Assembly: GCF_014750685.1 (NCBI RefSeq)
Contig: NZ_JAAXGE010000006.1
Coordinates: 310,001 to 374,000 of the forward strand
Source of the DNA: Bacteroides sp. GM023
Lineage (GTDB): Bacteria; Bacteroidota; Bacteroidia; Bacteroidales; Bacteroidaceae
DNA: 64,000 nucleotides
Direction: 5' to 3'
Part shown: positions 35,516 to 43,563 of the stretch, one piece after another
Layout of the letters: the number at the start of each line of letters is the position of its first letter
Numbering within the stretch: position 1 is the first letter of the stretch
Made by a program: the position numbers and the translations under genes
The notes under the pieces: model-generated
Seen by the model: the letters and a program-made list of their open reading frames with translations, nothing else
The model's database searches: none
What the model was told of the DNA's origin: nothing

Positions 35516-35549
35516 AGAGGGCACTCTAAATTATATTAAAGTGCCCTCT
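35516..35549 (-). terminator. Intrinsic terminator after the M23 peptidase gene
   Basis: AGAGGGCACT (35516-35525) pairs perfectly with AGTGCCCTCT (35540-35549). On the minus strand it is followed by TTCTGTTTTTAC. It lies 40 bases beyond the stop of the M23/LysM gene. Confidence 0.8.
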
Positions 35550-35589
35550 TCAAAAGCTATTGTATTACTGTTTTATAAGCAAGTGTCTT

Positions 35590-36462
35590 TTATGAACAAC
35601 GCAAAACCTGATTCGGACGTAAGATAGTCTTAGTTGTAATACGGTTCAACTTACAAAGTGTAGAAATAGTAACGCCTGTTTTCTTTGCAATGCGTGAAAG
35701 AGAGTCGCCACTTTTAACCTTATAATAGCGCACTGCGCCGTCAGCCACCTGAGTATCATGTGAGCCTGCGCGTTTCACGCCTTGTGTCTTCCTGAACGTA
35801 TAAGTATCGGCAACGATATCTTGCTTCGGGAAGTCAAACATATAAATCGGGTTGATTGCAATTCCCAGGAAACGGGTTTCAAAATGAAGATGTGAACCAG
35901 TAGAACGTCCTGTATTACCACCCAAACCGATCGGTTCGCCGGCTTTCACCAACTGGTCGTTTTCAACTAACTGTTTTGACAAGTGTCCGTAGACAGTTTC
36001 CAATCCATTGTCGTGACGAATTACGACATACTTTCCATATCCTCTGCGTTCATATTTCACAACGCGTACTTTACCGTCGAATGCGGCAACGATAGTATCG
36101 CCGATGTTCACTTTCAAGTCCAGACCATTATGCATTCTTCTCCAACGAGGGCCGAAAGGCGAAGTAATTCTCGTACTCGGAGTCGGCATATGGAAGCCTG
36201 TCAGGTCGATAGTGTAAGTTTCGGGGATAATAGCATTTCCGTAAGCGTGTACATACTGGTTGTTCCAGTTAGGATAAAGACTTAGGGCGGGATATTCGGA
36301 CTGTTCGGCGCGGATTTGCTTTTGCAAGGCCAAAGAGTCTACAGATTTTAATTTCTTGTCTATCGGTGCTTGGCGAGCAATCAGGTCTTGAGAGAAAGAG
36401 CTCAGACTAACCATAGCCGCTACGGCTACCAATCCAGTTTTAATAATGCAATTGAAATTCAT
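35590..36462 (-). CDS. M23-family metallopeptidase with C-terminal LysM domain
   Basis: 290 aa; signal-like N-terminus (IIKTGLVAVAAMVSLSSFSQ). The peptidase domain (~95-205) has RITSPFGPRWRRMHNGLDLKV and GSHLHFETRFLG, which supply the zinc ligands H...D and H-x-H of LytM/M23 enzymes, so it should be an active peptidoglycan endopeptidase. A LysM domain (RYYKVKSGDSLSRIAKKTGVT, ~243-288) anchors it to the wall. Either envelope growth or daughter-cell separation is possible. It is flanked by ndk upstream and a terminator downstream. Confidence 0.92.
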   Translation of the reverse strand: MNFNCIIKTGLVAVAAMVSLSSFSQDLIARQAPIDKKLKSVDSLALQKQIRAEQSEYPALSLYPNWNNQYVHAYGNAIIPETYTIDLTGFHMPTPSTRITSPFGPRWRRMHNGLDLKVNIGDTIVAAFDGKVRVVKYERRGYGKYVVIRHDNGLETVYGHLSKQLVENDQLVKAGEPIGLGGNTGRSTGSHLHFETRFLGIAINPIYMFDFPKQDIVADTYTFRKTQGVKRAGSHDTQVADGAVRYYKVKSGDSLSRIAKKTGVTISTLCKLNRITTKTILRPNQVLRCS

Positions 36463-36481
36463 TCGTTCTTTGTCAATTCAT

Positions 36482-36946
36482 TTAATATTCGTCGTTTGCA
36501 TACAGGTAGTCAAAAGTCGCCTGTTTGTACTCGAATATTTCTTCCGGTTTAAAAAATCTCATTAATTCAATAGCTGCGGTTTCCGGAGAATCAGAAGCAT
36601 GAACTATATTTTCTTGAAAGCTCATACTGTAATCCCCACGAATGGTTCCCGGAGCAGCCAGACGTCCATTAGTCGGTCCCGCCAACGTACGGACTGTTTG
36701 AATAGCATCCACACCCTCAAAACAACAAACGATAACAGGAGCTGTCATCATGGAATCTTTCACACGTTGAAAGAATTCTTTGCCACTGAGATGGGCATAA
36801 TGTTCGCTTAGTAATTCATCAGTCAGTTGCATCATCTTCATGCCGGCCAACCGTAATCCTTTACGTTCGAAACGATGAGTTATCTCACCAATCAATCCCC
36901 GTTGAAGGGTACATGGTTTTAAAATGACCAGCGTTTTTTCAAGCAT
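36482..36946 (-). CDS. ndk: Nucleoside diphosphate kinase
   Basis: 154 aa. Equilibrates NTPs and NDPs through a phosphohistidine; H116 in QENIVHASDSPETAAIE is the active residue. TLVILKPCTLQRGLIGEI and GPTNGRLAAPGTIRGDY are typical. The usual P-D at KPDA is here KPCT (residues 10-13). Preceded by a good promoter on the minus strand at 36999-37029. Confidence 0.95.
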   Translation of the reverse strand: MLEKTLVILKPCTLQRGLIGEITHRFERKGLRLAGMKMMQLTDELLSEHYAHLSGKEFFQRVKDSMMTAPVIVCCFEGVDAIQTVRTLAGPTNGRLAAPGTIRGDYSMSFQENIVHASDSPETAAIELMRFFKPEEIFEYKQATFDYLYANDEY

Positions 36947-36998
36947 AATACTCGACTTTTCAATTGGTTAAACGATACATTTACTAAAAAAATTCCCC

Positions 36999-37029
36999 CA
37001 AAGGTAGTATTTTCCTTTGAAACAGCAAG
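36999..37029 (-). promoter_or_regulatory. Promoter of ndk
   Basis: On the minus strand: CTTG (37026-37029), 19-bp spacer, TACCTTTG (36999-37006). Three of four -33 bases and all conserved -7 bases match. The rest of the gap 36947-37169 shows no gene and no strong structure. Confidence 0.6.
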
Positions 37030-37169
37030 AGAGTTATTAACTATTTTTCAGATGGTTAGCGACAAAAGGGAGAAGAAATCAGCCCTTAATCCCCTATAAA
37101 TAGGAGAGATAGAGACCAAATATGTTATGCAACACATTTACGCAAATAAACCGTATGTTTAACCGTTTT

Positions 37170-39266
37170 TCAACTAATGGCAGCCCAGTTAACATTCGTT
37201 TTCCGCAGGGATTTGAGTTGCCGCCACAGAATTTCGTTCTCCGGATTCTGTGCTGTGGGGTCTTGTTCCACAATTCCTTCGGCTATGGTACGGACATATT
37301 GCAGCAGTTGTCCGTCACGGGCTATATCGGCAATCTTCAAATCGAAAGCGACACCGCTTTGCTGTGTCCCCTCAAGGTCACCGGGGCCACGAAGTTTTAA
37401 ATCCGCTTCGGCTATTTCAAAGCCGTCATTGGTGCGCACCATAATTTCCAGTCGTTTCCGGGTGTCCTCGGTCAGTTTATAATTGGTCACCAGGATACAA
37501 TAAGACTGGTCGGCGCCACGCCCTACCCGACCGCGCAACTGATGCAACTGCGACAGTCCGAAACGTTCGGCATTTTCTATAATCATCACCGAAGCATTCG
37601 GTACGTTCACTCCTACTTCAATTACCGTGGTAGCTACCATTATCTGCGCTTTTCCCGAAATGAAAAGTTGCATCTGCTCGTCTTTCTCAGCAGATTTCAT
37701 TTTGCCATGTACTTTGCACACCGTACATTTGGGAAATTCTTCCAGGATATGCTGATAACCTTCTTCAAGGTTCTTTAAATCAATCTTTTCGCTCTCCTTT
37801 ATTAAAGGATAAACGATGTAAACCTGGCGTCCTTCGTCTATTTGTTTCTGCACGGAGCGATACATACTTTCCCGACGATTATCAAACTGGTGAACAGTAG
37901 TAATTGGTTTTCGCCCGGGAGGAAGTTCGTCTATTACGGATACATCCAGGTCACCGTATAGTGTCATTGCCAATGTACGGGGAATGGGAGTCGCGGTCAT
38001 CACAAGCATGTGTGGAGGTTGATTATTCTTACTCCAAAGACGGGCGCGTTGAGCCACGCCGAAACGGTGTTGCTCGTCTATAACGACAAAGCCCAGCGAG
38101 GAGAAGTTGACAGTATCTTCAATAACGGCGTGCGTTCCTATCAGGATATTCACGTCTCCGTTCAGTAGTCCGGTAAGGATGGCTTCTCGTTTTTTTCCTT
38201 TGATGGAACCGGTCAGCAGCTCGACACGGATGTCCATCCCGAAAAGCAGTTCTTTGATGGTCTCATAGTGCTGATTTGCCAGGATTTCGGTAGGAGCCAT
38301 CATACATGCCTGATAGCCATTATCCAAAGCAAGCAACATACTCATCAAGGCGACCAGTGTTTTTCCACTTCCTACATCTCCCTGCAAAAGACGGTTCATC
38401 TGCCGCCCGCTGCCTACGTCATTACGTATCTCTTTCAAGACTCGTTTCTGCGCACCTGTAAGTTGGAAAGGAAGGTTCTTTGTATAAAATGTATTGAACA
38501 CATCGCCCACCTTTTCGAAGATATAGCCACGATATCTCCTTTGTCTGTCTTTGGCATATCGAAGGATATTGAGTTGCACATAAAACAGTTCCTCGAATTT
38601 AAGGCGATACTGTGCCCGGCGAAGCAAGTCGGGATTGGTCGGGAAGTGAATATTCCGGAGGGCTTCCGTCAACGGCATCAGATGATGCTCTGCCAATAAC
38701 TTGGGAGAGAGCGTTTCGGGCAAAGGTTCTTGTAGCTGCTGAATCACAGTTGCCATCATCTTCTCTATTGCATGAGAATTGAGGAAACTGCGTTTCATTT
38801 TCTCCGTCGTATTATAATAAGGTTGCAGACCTACGGAAGAAAGTTTCAGTTCATCCGCCTTGTCTATATCAGGATGGGCTACATTGATGCGTCCGTTGAA
38901 AACAGTCGGTTTGCCGAAGATGATATATTCTTCGTGAAGTTTATATTTACCTAAGATATACTTGATTCCTTGAAACCACACTAAATCCACAACTCCTGTT
39001 CCATCCGAGAAATGGGCAGTCAGGCGTCGTTGACGTCCTTCGCCAATGGTTTCGAAACCCAGTATTTCTCCTTTCAACTGGATATACGGCATATTGCCAT
39101 CTATTTCGTGAATGTAATAGATGCGGCTCCGGTCAACGTATTTGTAAGGGAAGTAATAAATTAAATCATGCAAAGAGTAGATTTCCAACTCCTTATTTAA
39201 TACAGCAGCCTTCTGCGGCCCTACACCGGAGATAAATTTTATGTCGCGTGTGACTAAATCGAACAT
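37170..39266 (-). CDS. recG: ATP-dependent DNA helicase RecG
   Basis: 698 aa. Remodels stalled forks and branched DNA. N-terminal wedge/OB region (FPYKYVDRSRIYYIHEI ... LKGEILGFETIGEG), Walker A GDVGSGKTLVAL (~294-305), DEQHRFGVAQR (Walker B), MTATPIPRTLAMTLYGDLD (motif III) and LHQLRGRVGRG (motif VI). The start abuts the ispD stop with no gap. Last gene of the pdxJ-to-recG run. Confidence 0.95.
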   Translation of the reverse strand: MFDLVTRDIKFISGVGPQKAAVLNKELEIYSLHDLIYYFPYKYVDRSRIYYIHEIDGNMPYIQLKGEILGFETIGEGRQRRLTAHFSDGTGVVDLVWFQGIKYILGKYKLHEEYIIFGKPTVFNGRINVAHPDIDKADELKLSSVGLQPYYNTTEKMKRSFLNSHAIEKMMATVIQQLQEPLPETLSPKLLAEHHLMPLTEALRNIHFPTNPDLLRRAQYRLKFEELFYVQLNILRYAKDRQRRYRGYIFEKVGDVFNTFYTKNLPFQLTGAQKRVLKEIRNDVGSGRQMNRLLQGDVGSGKTLVALMSMLLALDNGYQACMMAPTEILANQHYETIKELLFGMDIRVELLTGSIKGKKREAILTGLLNGDVNILIGTHAVIEDTVNFSSLGFVVIDEQHRFGVAQRARLWSKNNQPPHMLVMTATPIPRTLAMTLYGDLDVSVIDELPPGRKPITTVHQFDNRRESMYRSVQKQIDEGRQVYIVYPLIKESEKIDLKNLEEGYQHILEEFPKCTVCKVHGKMKSAEKDEQMQLFISGKAQIMVATTVIEVGVNVPNASVMIIENAERFGLSQLHQLRGRVGRGADQSYCILVTNYKLTEDTRKRLEIMVRTNDGFEIAEADLKLRGPGDLEGTQQSGVAFDLKIADIARDGQLLQYVRTIAEGIVEQDPTAQNPENEILWRQLKSLRKTNVNWAAIS

Positions 39267-39926
39267 TTACAACAGAGCACTCCCTACTTTCAGGTCGAAA
39301 GGAGTTGTTATTTTTATATTTTCACGGTTACCTTCTGCAAGATATACAGGTACACCCATTGCTTCTACCACTGAAGCATCGTCTGTAAAGAACGGAGTAA
39401 ACTCCTGCGCATAAGCCTGTTTCAGCAGTTCTACATCAAAGACTTGCGGGGTTTGCACCAATTTATAGTCATTACGGCTGACTGTTTCACTTCCGCTATC
39501 CGTCAAATGGCGCAATGTCTCTACTACGTCAATCACCGGAATCACCGCTTTCTGCTCTTTTGCCAAATCATAGCAACGGCTTATCACGTCTACCGAGACA
39601 AACGGACGGACACCATCATGCACTCCCACCAGTCCGGGAGCCTGCACCAATGCCAGCCCATTCTTTACGGAATGGAAACGTGTTTCACCGCCATTGGCAA
39701 TGAGGTGTTTCACGGCAAAACCATGTTCCTTGCAGAGTTGTTTCCAAAAGTCCTGTTGCTCTTTTGGAAGCACTAGTATAATCTGAAGTGTAGCGTCATA
39801 TTTCCGGAAAACTTCCAGCGTATGCATCAACACAGGTTTATCACCGATAGGAAGGAATTGTTTCGGAAGCTCACTTCCCATTCGCAAGCCCTTTCCACCG
39901 GCGACAATAATGACAGATTTCTTCAT
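39267..39926 (-). CDS. ispD: 2-C-methyl-D-erythritol 4-phosphate cytidylyltransferase
   Basis: 219 aa. MEP isoprenoid pathway: joins MEP and CTP to CDP-ME. N-terminal nucleotide-binding loop IIVAGGKGLRMGSELPKQFLPI, VGVHDGVRPFVSVDVI, the RNDYKLVQTPQVF segment, the FTDDASVVEAMG metal site and NIKITTPFDLKVG at the C-terminus are all family signatures. Eight bases separate it from the PfpI gene. Confidence 0.95.
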   Translation of the reverse strand: MKKSVIIVAGGKGLRMGSELPKQFLPIGDKPVLMHTLEVFRKYDATLQIILVLPKEQQDFWKQLCKEHGFAVKHLIANGGETRFHSVKNGLALVQAPGLVGVHDGVRPFVSVDVISRCYDLAKEQKAVIPVIDVVETLRHLTDSGSETVSRNDYKLVQTPQVFDVELLKQAYAQEFTPFFTDDASVVEAMGVPVYLAEGNRENIKITTPFDLKVGSALL

Positions 39927-39933
39927 GGACAGT

Positions 39934-40485
39934 TTAGCGTTTAACGCACATCGCTTCTACCAGCTCGTCTACTTTTTCTTTACCTGCCAGCAGGTCAACA
40001 ATAGTCAAAGCAAATTCCATGGCAGCGCCCGGTCCCATACCTGTGATGATATTTCCGTCACGCACTACGTGTTCATTCACACATTCAGCGCCATCCAGAT
40101 ATTGCTCGAAGCTAGGATAGCAGGTAGCTTTCTTGCCTTTCAGCAGTCCCAGTTTACCCAGCACCATCGGAGCTGCGCAAATGGCAGCGATAGGCTTGCC
40201 CTTTTCCGCAAAGTTAAGGATTAACTTACGCAACCCTTCGTGCTTATCGAGCGTAGCGGCTCCCGGCATTCCACCCGGCAAGAACAAAAGTTCAGCATCA
40301 AAGAAATCGCAATTATCAAAGTTGATGTCACAAAGGATGGACACGTCATGTGCTCCGACTACAATTTCATCCGGTGTAACGGATACGATTTCTACATTCA
40401 TTCCGGCACGTCTCAACGTGTCAATAGTAGTAAAGGCTTCGATTTCTTCAAAACCATCTGCAAAAAAAGCGTATACAGTTCCCAT
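39934..40485 (-). CDS. DJ-1/PfpI-family protein
   Basis: 183 aa. Nucleophile-elbow Cys103 in IAAICAAPMVLGKLG and the conserved acidic residue in FADGFEEIEA (E13/E14) match the DJ-1/YajL group, seen as glyoxalase/deglycase or redox chaperone. Complete and normal length. It sits between tonB and ispD in a packed run; it is not obviously part of either pathway. Confidence 0.9.
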   Translation of the reverse strand: MGTVYAFFADGFEEIEAFTTIDTLRRAGMNVEIVSVTPDEIVVGAHDVSILCDINFDNCDFFDAELLFLPGGMPGAATLDKHEGLRKLILNFAEKGKPIAAICAAPMVLGKLGLLKGKKATCYPSFEQYLDGAECVNEHVVRDGNIITGMGPGAAMEFALTIVDLLAGKEKVDELVEAMCVKR

Positions 40486-40515
40486 AATGCTATCTATTTT
40501 TTGGTTAATGATACT

Positions 40516-41388
40516 CTATCTCAAATTAAAATAATAAGTGATTGTTCCCGTTTGGTTTGTCACTCCTTCCACTGTATTAAAGCGAGCTTTCTTCGCCGCA
40601 TCTTCGGCGGCTTTCCGCAATGCTGAACTTACAGTATTTGTCTGGGGATTAATGCCGGTCGAGATTACCTGTCCCGCAGGATTTACGGTAATATTCACTA
40701 CGACACGTCCCTCTTCCTGTACATTATATGCAGGTTTTGGCAAACTGCCCGTACCTAAAGAACGTCCGCCGAGGTCAAATGTTCCATAGCCACCCGTTCC
40801 AGTTTTGGCTCCGGTAGAAGAATTGCCTTCTTTACTACCTTCGGTTCCGGTACCACTGGCCGATGTTCCTTTGTTTCCTTCCATTTGTGCTCCCTTTCCA
40901 AAAGCACCGGAAACTCTCTTTCTGGCAGCTTCTTCGGCAGCCTTGCGCTCACGTTCCGCCTTCTCTTCGGCGAGCCGTTTGGCTTCGGCAGCTTTCTCTG
41001 CTTCTGTTTTTTCAGGCTTTTTCACCGGTTCTTTCGGTTTGGTCACTTCTTTCGGTTTCACCGTTTCTTTTTTTGGTTCTTCCGTTTTCGGTTTCAAAGT
41101 GACCGTTTCTTCTTCGGTCTGTGTCAGCAAATCTTGTTCGGAAGGAAGTTCGGGCACTGTCTCCGCGGGAGCTGCCGCATCTTCATCCAGTACATCTACA
41201 TCTACCAGTGAAGGGTCGTCAAAGCCGCGTGCCGATTCCACATTTCCCATCATCACAGGCACTCCGCCTGCGTCTTCGTCCGGCTGGGGGACAGTAAAGC
41301 TCACCAGAATCAAAAGAGCAATCACTGCCACGTGCACCAACAGTGCACCCAGCGCTCCTATATATTCACCCTTTTTTCTTCTGTCCAT
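40516..41388 (-). CDS. tonB: TonB-family energy transducer
   Basis: 290 aa. Short cytoplasmic start, one transmembrane helix (IGALGALLVHVAVIALLILVSFT, ~10-32), then a long periplasmic Pro/Lys/Glu-rich stretch (~95-160, with repeated PK and EKAEREAE patterns and probable coiled coil), then a C-terminal domain (YNVQEEGRVVVNITVNPAGQVISTGINP) of TonB/TolA type. With the adjacent exbD and exbB it forms a proton-driven complex; it may energise TonB receptors, such as the SusC here, or fill a Tol-like role, since its C-terminus resembles TolA-like cell envelope proteins. Confidence 0.88.
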   Translation of the reverse strand: MDRRKKGEYIGALGALLVHVAVIALLILVSFTVPQPDEDAGGVPVMMGNVESARGFDDPSLVDVDVLDEDAAAPAETVPELPSEQDLLTQTEEETVTLKPKTEEPKKETVKPKEVTKPKEPVKKPEKTEAEKAAEAKRLAEEKAERERKAAEEAARKRVSGAFGKGAQMEGNKGTSASGTGTEGSKEGNSSTGAKTGTGGYGTFDLGGRSLGTGSLPKPAYNVQEEGRVVVNITVNPAGQVISTGINPQTNTVSSALRKAAEDAAKKARFNTVEGVTNQTGTITYYFNLR

Positions 41389-41393
41389 TGTTC

Positions 41394-41810
41394 CTATTTA
41401 TTTTCAGGCGGGCGTGTAGCCAGCACCATCTTAAAATGATTCTCGTTTGCGATGTTCAATATGCGTACTATCTCACGGTAAGGTACCGATTCATCCGCAT
41501 ACAAAGCCACATACATTTCAGGTTCCTTCTCTGCACAACTCTGCAAGAATGGAGTCAGTTCGTTCAACGCCAATGGTTGCTCCTTCTCATTGCCGAAAGC
41601 GGCATAGAAATTCAGGTCTTTATCGATAACGACTCTTGTCAGCGGTTTGGCCGAAGTCTGCTGCTTGCCTTGCGGCAACAGCACTTTTATGGCATTGGGC
41701 GACACCACAGTAGAGGTTATCATAAAGAATATCAGCAACAGGAATATGACGTCCGTCATGGAAGCCATACTGAAATTGGGCGATACTCTATTTCTTCTTT
41801 TTAATCCCAC
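41394..41810 (-). CDS. exbD: ExbD/TolR-family biopolymer transport protein
   Basis: 138 aa. One N-terminal helix with the proton-pathway Asp in MASMTDVIFLLLIFFMITSTVV and a periplasmic domain (NAIKVLLPQGKQQTSAKPLTRVVIDKD). Single-TM ExbD topology. It ends five bases before the TonB start and follows exbB after a 78-base gap that contains 7-bp tandem repeats. Confidence 0.92.
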   Translation of the reverse strand: MGLKRRNRVSPNFSMASMTDVIFLLLIFFMITSTVVSPNAIKVLLPQGKQQTSAKPLTRVVIDKDLNFYAAFGNEKEQPLALNELTPFLQSCAEKEPEMYVALYADESVPYREIVRILNIANENHFKMVLATRPPENK

Positions 41811-41814
41811 TTTG

Positions 41815-41845
41815 TTAGTGATTAGCGGTTAGTGATTAGTGATTA
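41815..41845. repeat. 7-bp tandem repeat between exbB and exbD
   Basis: TTAGTGA, TTAGCGG, TTAGTGA, TTAGTGA and a partial TTA run from 41815, four copies with a 7-base period. A second short motif, AGCTGATGGTAGCTGGTAAT, follows at 41851. They fill the only sizeable gap in this gene run. Confidence 0.65.
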
Positions 41846-41888
41846 AAGTCAGCTGATGGTAGCTGGTAATTAGCTGTTTGCAATTACT

Positions 41889-42602
41889 TTATGTGGGCTC
41901 GTTCAACAAGTCCATGAATTCCATCGTGCGAGATTCCATCTTGTTCACCACGCGGTCTACCAACATCACCAGATAGTTGTAGGCAAACATGGCAATGATA
42001 CCGACAATCAAACCACCGACTGTAGTAATCATGGCTTCGTAGATACCGCCGGAAAGCAGTGTAATATCTATATTTCCGCTACCCGCATTCGCCATTTCGT
42101 AGAATGCACGTACCATACCTGTCACCGTACCGAGGAATCCGAGCATCGGAGCACCACCGGAGATGGTTGCCATCACAGTCAGTCCTTTTTCCAGTTTCGC
42201 CACTTCGATGTTACCGACATTCTCGATGGCGGCCTGCACATCATTAATAGGACGTCCCAGGCGGCTGATACCTTTTTCTATCATACGAGCCGAAGGCGTG
42301 TTCATTGTACGGCAGTAGTTGATGGCCGCTTTGATTTCACCACTATGAATATAATCCTTGATGCGTTCCATAAACATGGGGTCTTCTTTTCCTGCCTTAC
42401 GAATCATATAGTTACGTTCGAAAAGGATATAGAAGCAGACTACGGACAGCACACCCAGCACAATCATAATCCAACCACCCTTGATAGCCATATCAAGCAT
42501 GTTCATTTCAGGAGCGTTCACCTCTGTCAGAACAGGATTGGCAGTAGCCAGCGAGTCGGCCATATTCATAGCCCCTTGGGCTAACAAAATCATTGCATTC
42601 AT
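41889..42602 (-). CDS. exbB: MotA/TolQ/ExbB proton channel protein
   Basis: 237 aa, three transmembrane helices (GWIMIVLGVLSVVCFYILFE ~39-58; MATISGGAPMLGFLGTVTGMVRAF ~153-176; ITTVGGLIVGIIAMFAYNYLV ~200-220). ExbB signature APMLGFLGTVTGM with the Thr of the proton path. The ATG overlaps the pdxJ stop by one base (TGATG). Confidence 0.93.
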   Translation of the reverse strand: MNAMILLAQGAMNMADSLATANPVLTEVNAPEMNMLDMAIKGGWIMIVLGVLSVVCFYILFERNYMIRKAGKEDPMFMERIKDYIHSGEIKAAINYCRTMNTPSARMIEKGISRLGRPINDVQAAIENVGNIEVAKLEKGLTVMATISGGAPMLGFLGTVTGMVRAFYEMANAGSGNIDITLLSGGIYEAMITTVGGLIVGIIAMFAYNYLVMLVDRVVNKMESRTMEFMDLLNEPT

Positions 42603-43315
42603 CAGCGTAGACAGTTTTTATATTCCTGAATGGTACGTTCCAGTCCTAAATACAGCGCATCGCTAATCAATGCATGACCGATAGAAACTTCGTCCACCCA
42701 AGGAATGTTTTTATAGAAATAGCTTAAATTTACAAGGCTCAAGTCATGTCCGGCATTCAAGCCGATACCCAGTTTGCGAGCCGTTTTGGCTGCTTCGATA
42801 AAAGGAGCGATGGCCGCTTCCGGATTCTTCGGATAGTCCGTTGCATAGGGTTCCGTGTACAGTTCCACACGGTCGGCACCTGCTTTCGCTGCATATTCCA
42901 CCATTTCAGGGTCGGCAGCTACGAAAACAGAAGTACGGATACCTGCACTGTTGAACTGGTCGAGAACTTCGGTCAGAAATTCCAGATTCGCTTTGGTATC
43001 CCAGCCGGAATTGGAAGTTATCTGTGAAGGATCATCGGGTACTAAAGTTACCTGATGCGGTTTTACTTTCAATACCAAGTCTATAAAATCCGGCGACGGA
43101 TAACCTTCGATATTAAATTCTGTCCGCAACAAAGGACGCAAATCATATACATCCGAACGACGAATGTGGCGTTCGTCGGGACGAGGATGAACAGTAATAC
43201 CGTCCGCTCCAAAAGATTCACAATCAAGCGCTACCTTTACAACATCGGGTACATTTCCACCGCGTGCGTTTCTCAGCGTAGCTATCTTGTTTATGTTTAC
43301 ACTTAATTTAGTCAT
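42602..43315 (-). CDS. pdxJ: Pyridoxine 5'-phosphate synthase
   Basis: 237 aa from the ATG at 43315 (MTKLSVNINKIATLRNARGG); the frame is open to 43441 but the family starts here. Vitamin B6 synthesis: condenses 1-deoxyxylulose-5-P with 3-amino-2-oxopropyl phosphate. Motifs GADGITVHPRPDERHIRRSDV, LVPDDPSQITSNSGWD, GADRVELYTEPYA, LGIGLNAGHDLSLVNL and EVSIGHALISDAL are all present. It heads the run down to recG. Confidence 0.95.
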   Translation of the reverse strand: MTKLSVNINKIATLRNARGGNVPDVVKVALDCESFGADGITVHPRPDERHIRRSDVYDLRPLLRTEFNIEGYPSPDFIDLVLKVKPHQVTLVPDDPSQITSNSGWDTKANLEFLTEVLDQFNSAGIRTSVFVAADPEMVEYAAKAGADRVELYTEPYATDYPKNPEAAIAPFIEAAKTARKLGIGLNAGHDLSLVNLSYFYKNIPWVDEVSIGHALISDALYLGLERTIQEYKNCLR

Positions 43316-43336
43316 GGTTCTACGTAATATTTGCCG

Positions 43337-43344
43337 CAAAAATA
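43337..43344 (-). promoter_or_regulatory. Probable -7 element of the pdxJ-exb-tonB-ispD-recG run
   Basis: CAAAAATA on the plus strand reads TATTTTTG on the minus strand, 22 bases from the pdxJ ATG. No clear -33 element. The rest of the divergent region 43345-43563 holds a weak GGAAAAG...CTTTTCC hairpin (43418-43439) and a possible TACATTTG -7 element (43519-43526) for the LRR gene on the plus strand. Confidence 0.4.
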
Positions 43345-43563
43345 CAAATATTATTATTAGTTGCCTAATAATACGAAACGCATTATAGGTTCTTTTTTGG
43401 TTATTTAAAGTAGAATTGGAAAAGTTTTTCTGCTTTTCCACTCATAAATTAAGGTAAAGCATACTTGGGGAAATGATATTAAAGTCATCAAAAGACTTAT
43501 TTTATCATAGAAAAAGTATACATTTGTATACTTTCATTTTGTTAGTTCTAAATTTAAAAGCGT

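Noticed and set aside
40805..41419. Plus-strand frame of 204 codons rich in Ser, Ala and Phe
   Set aside because: It mirrors the Lys/Glu/Ala-rich linker of TonB on the other strand; the low complexity is an artefact.
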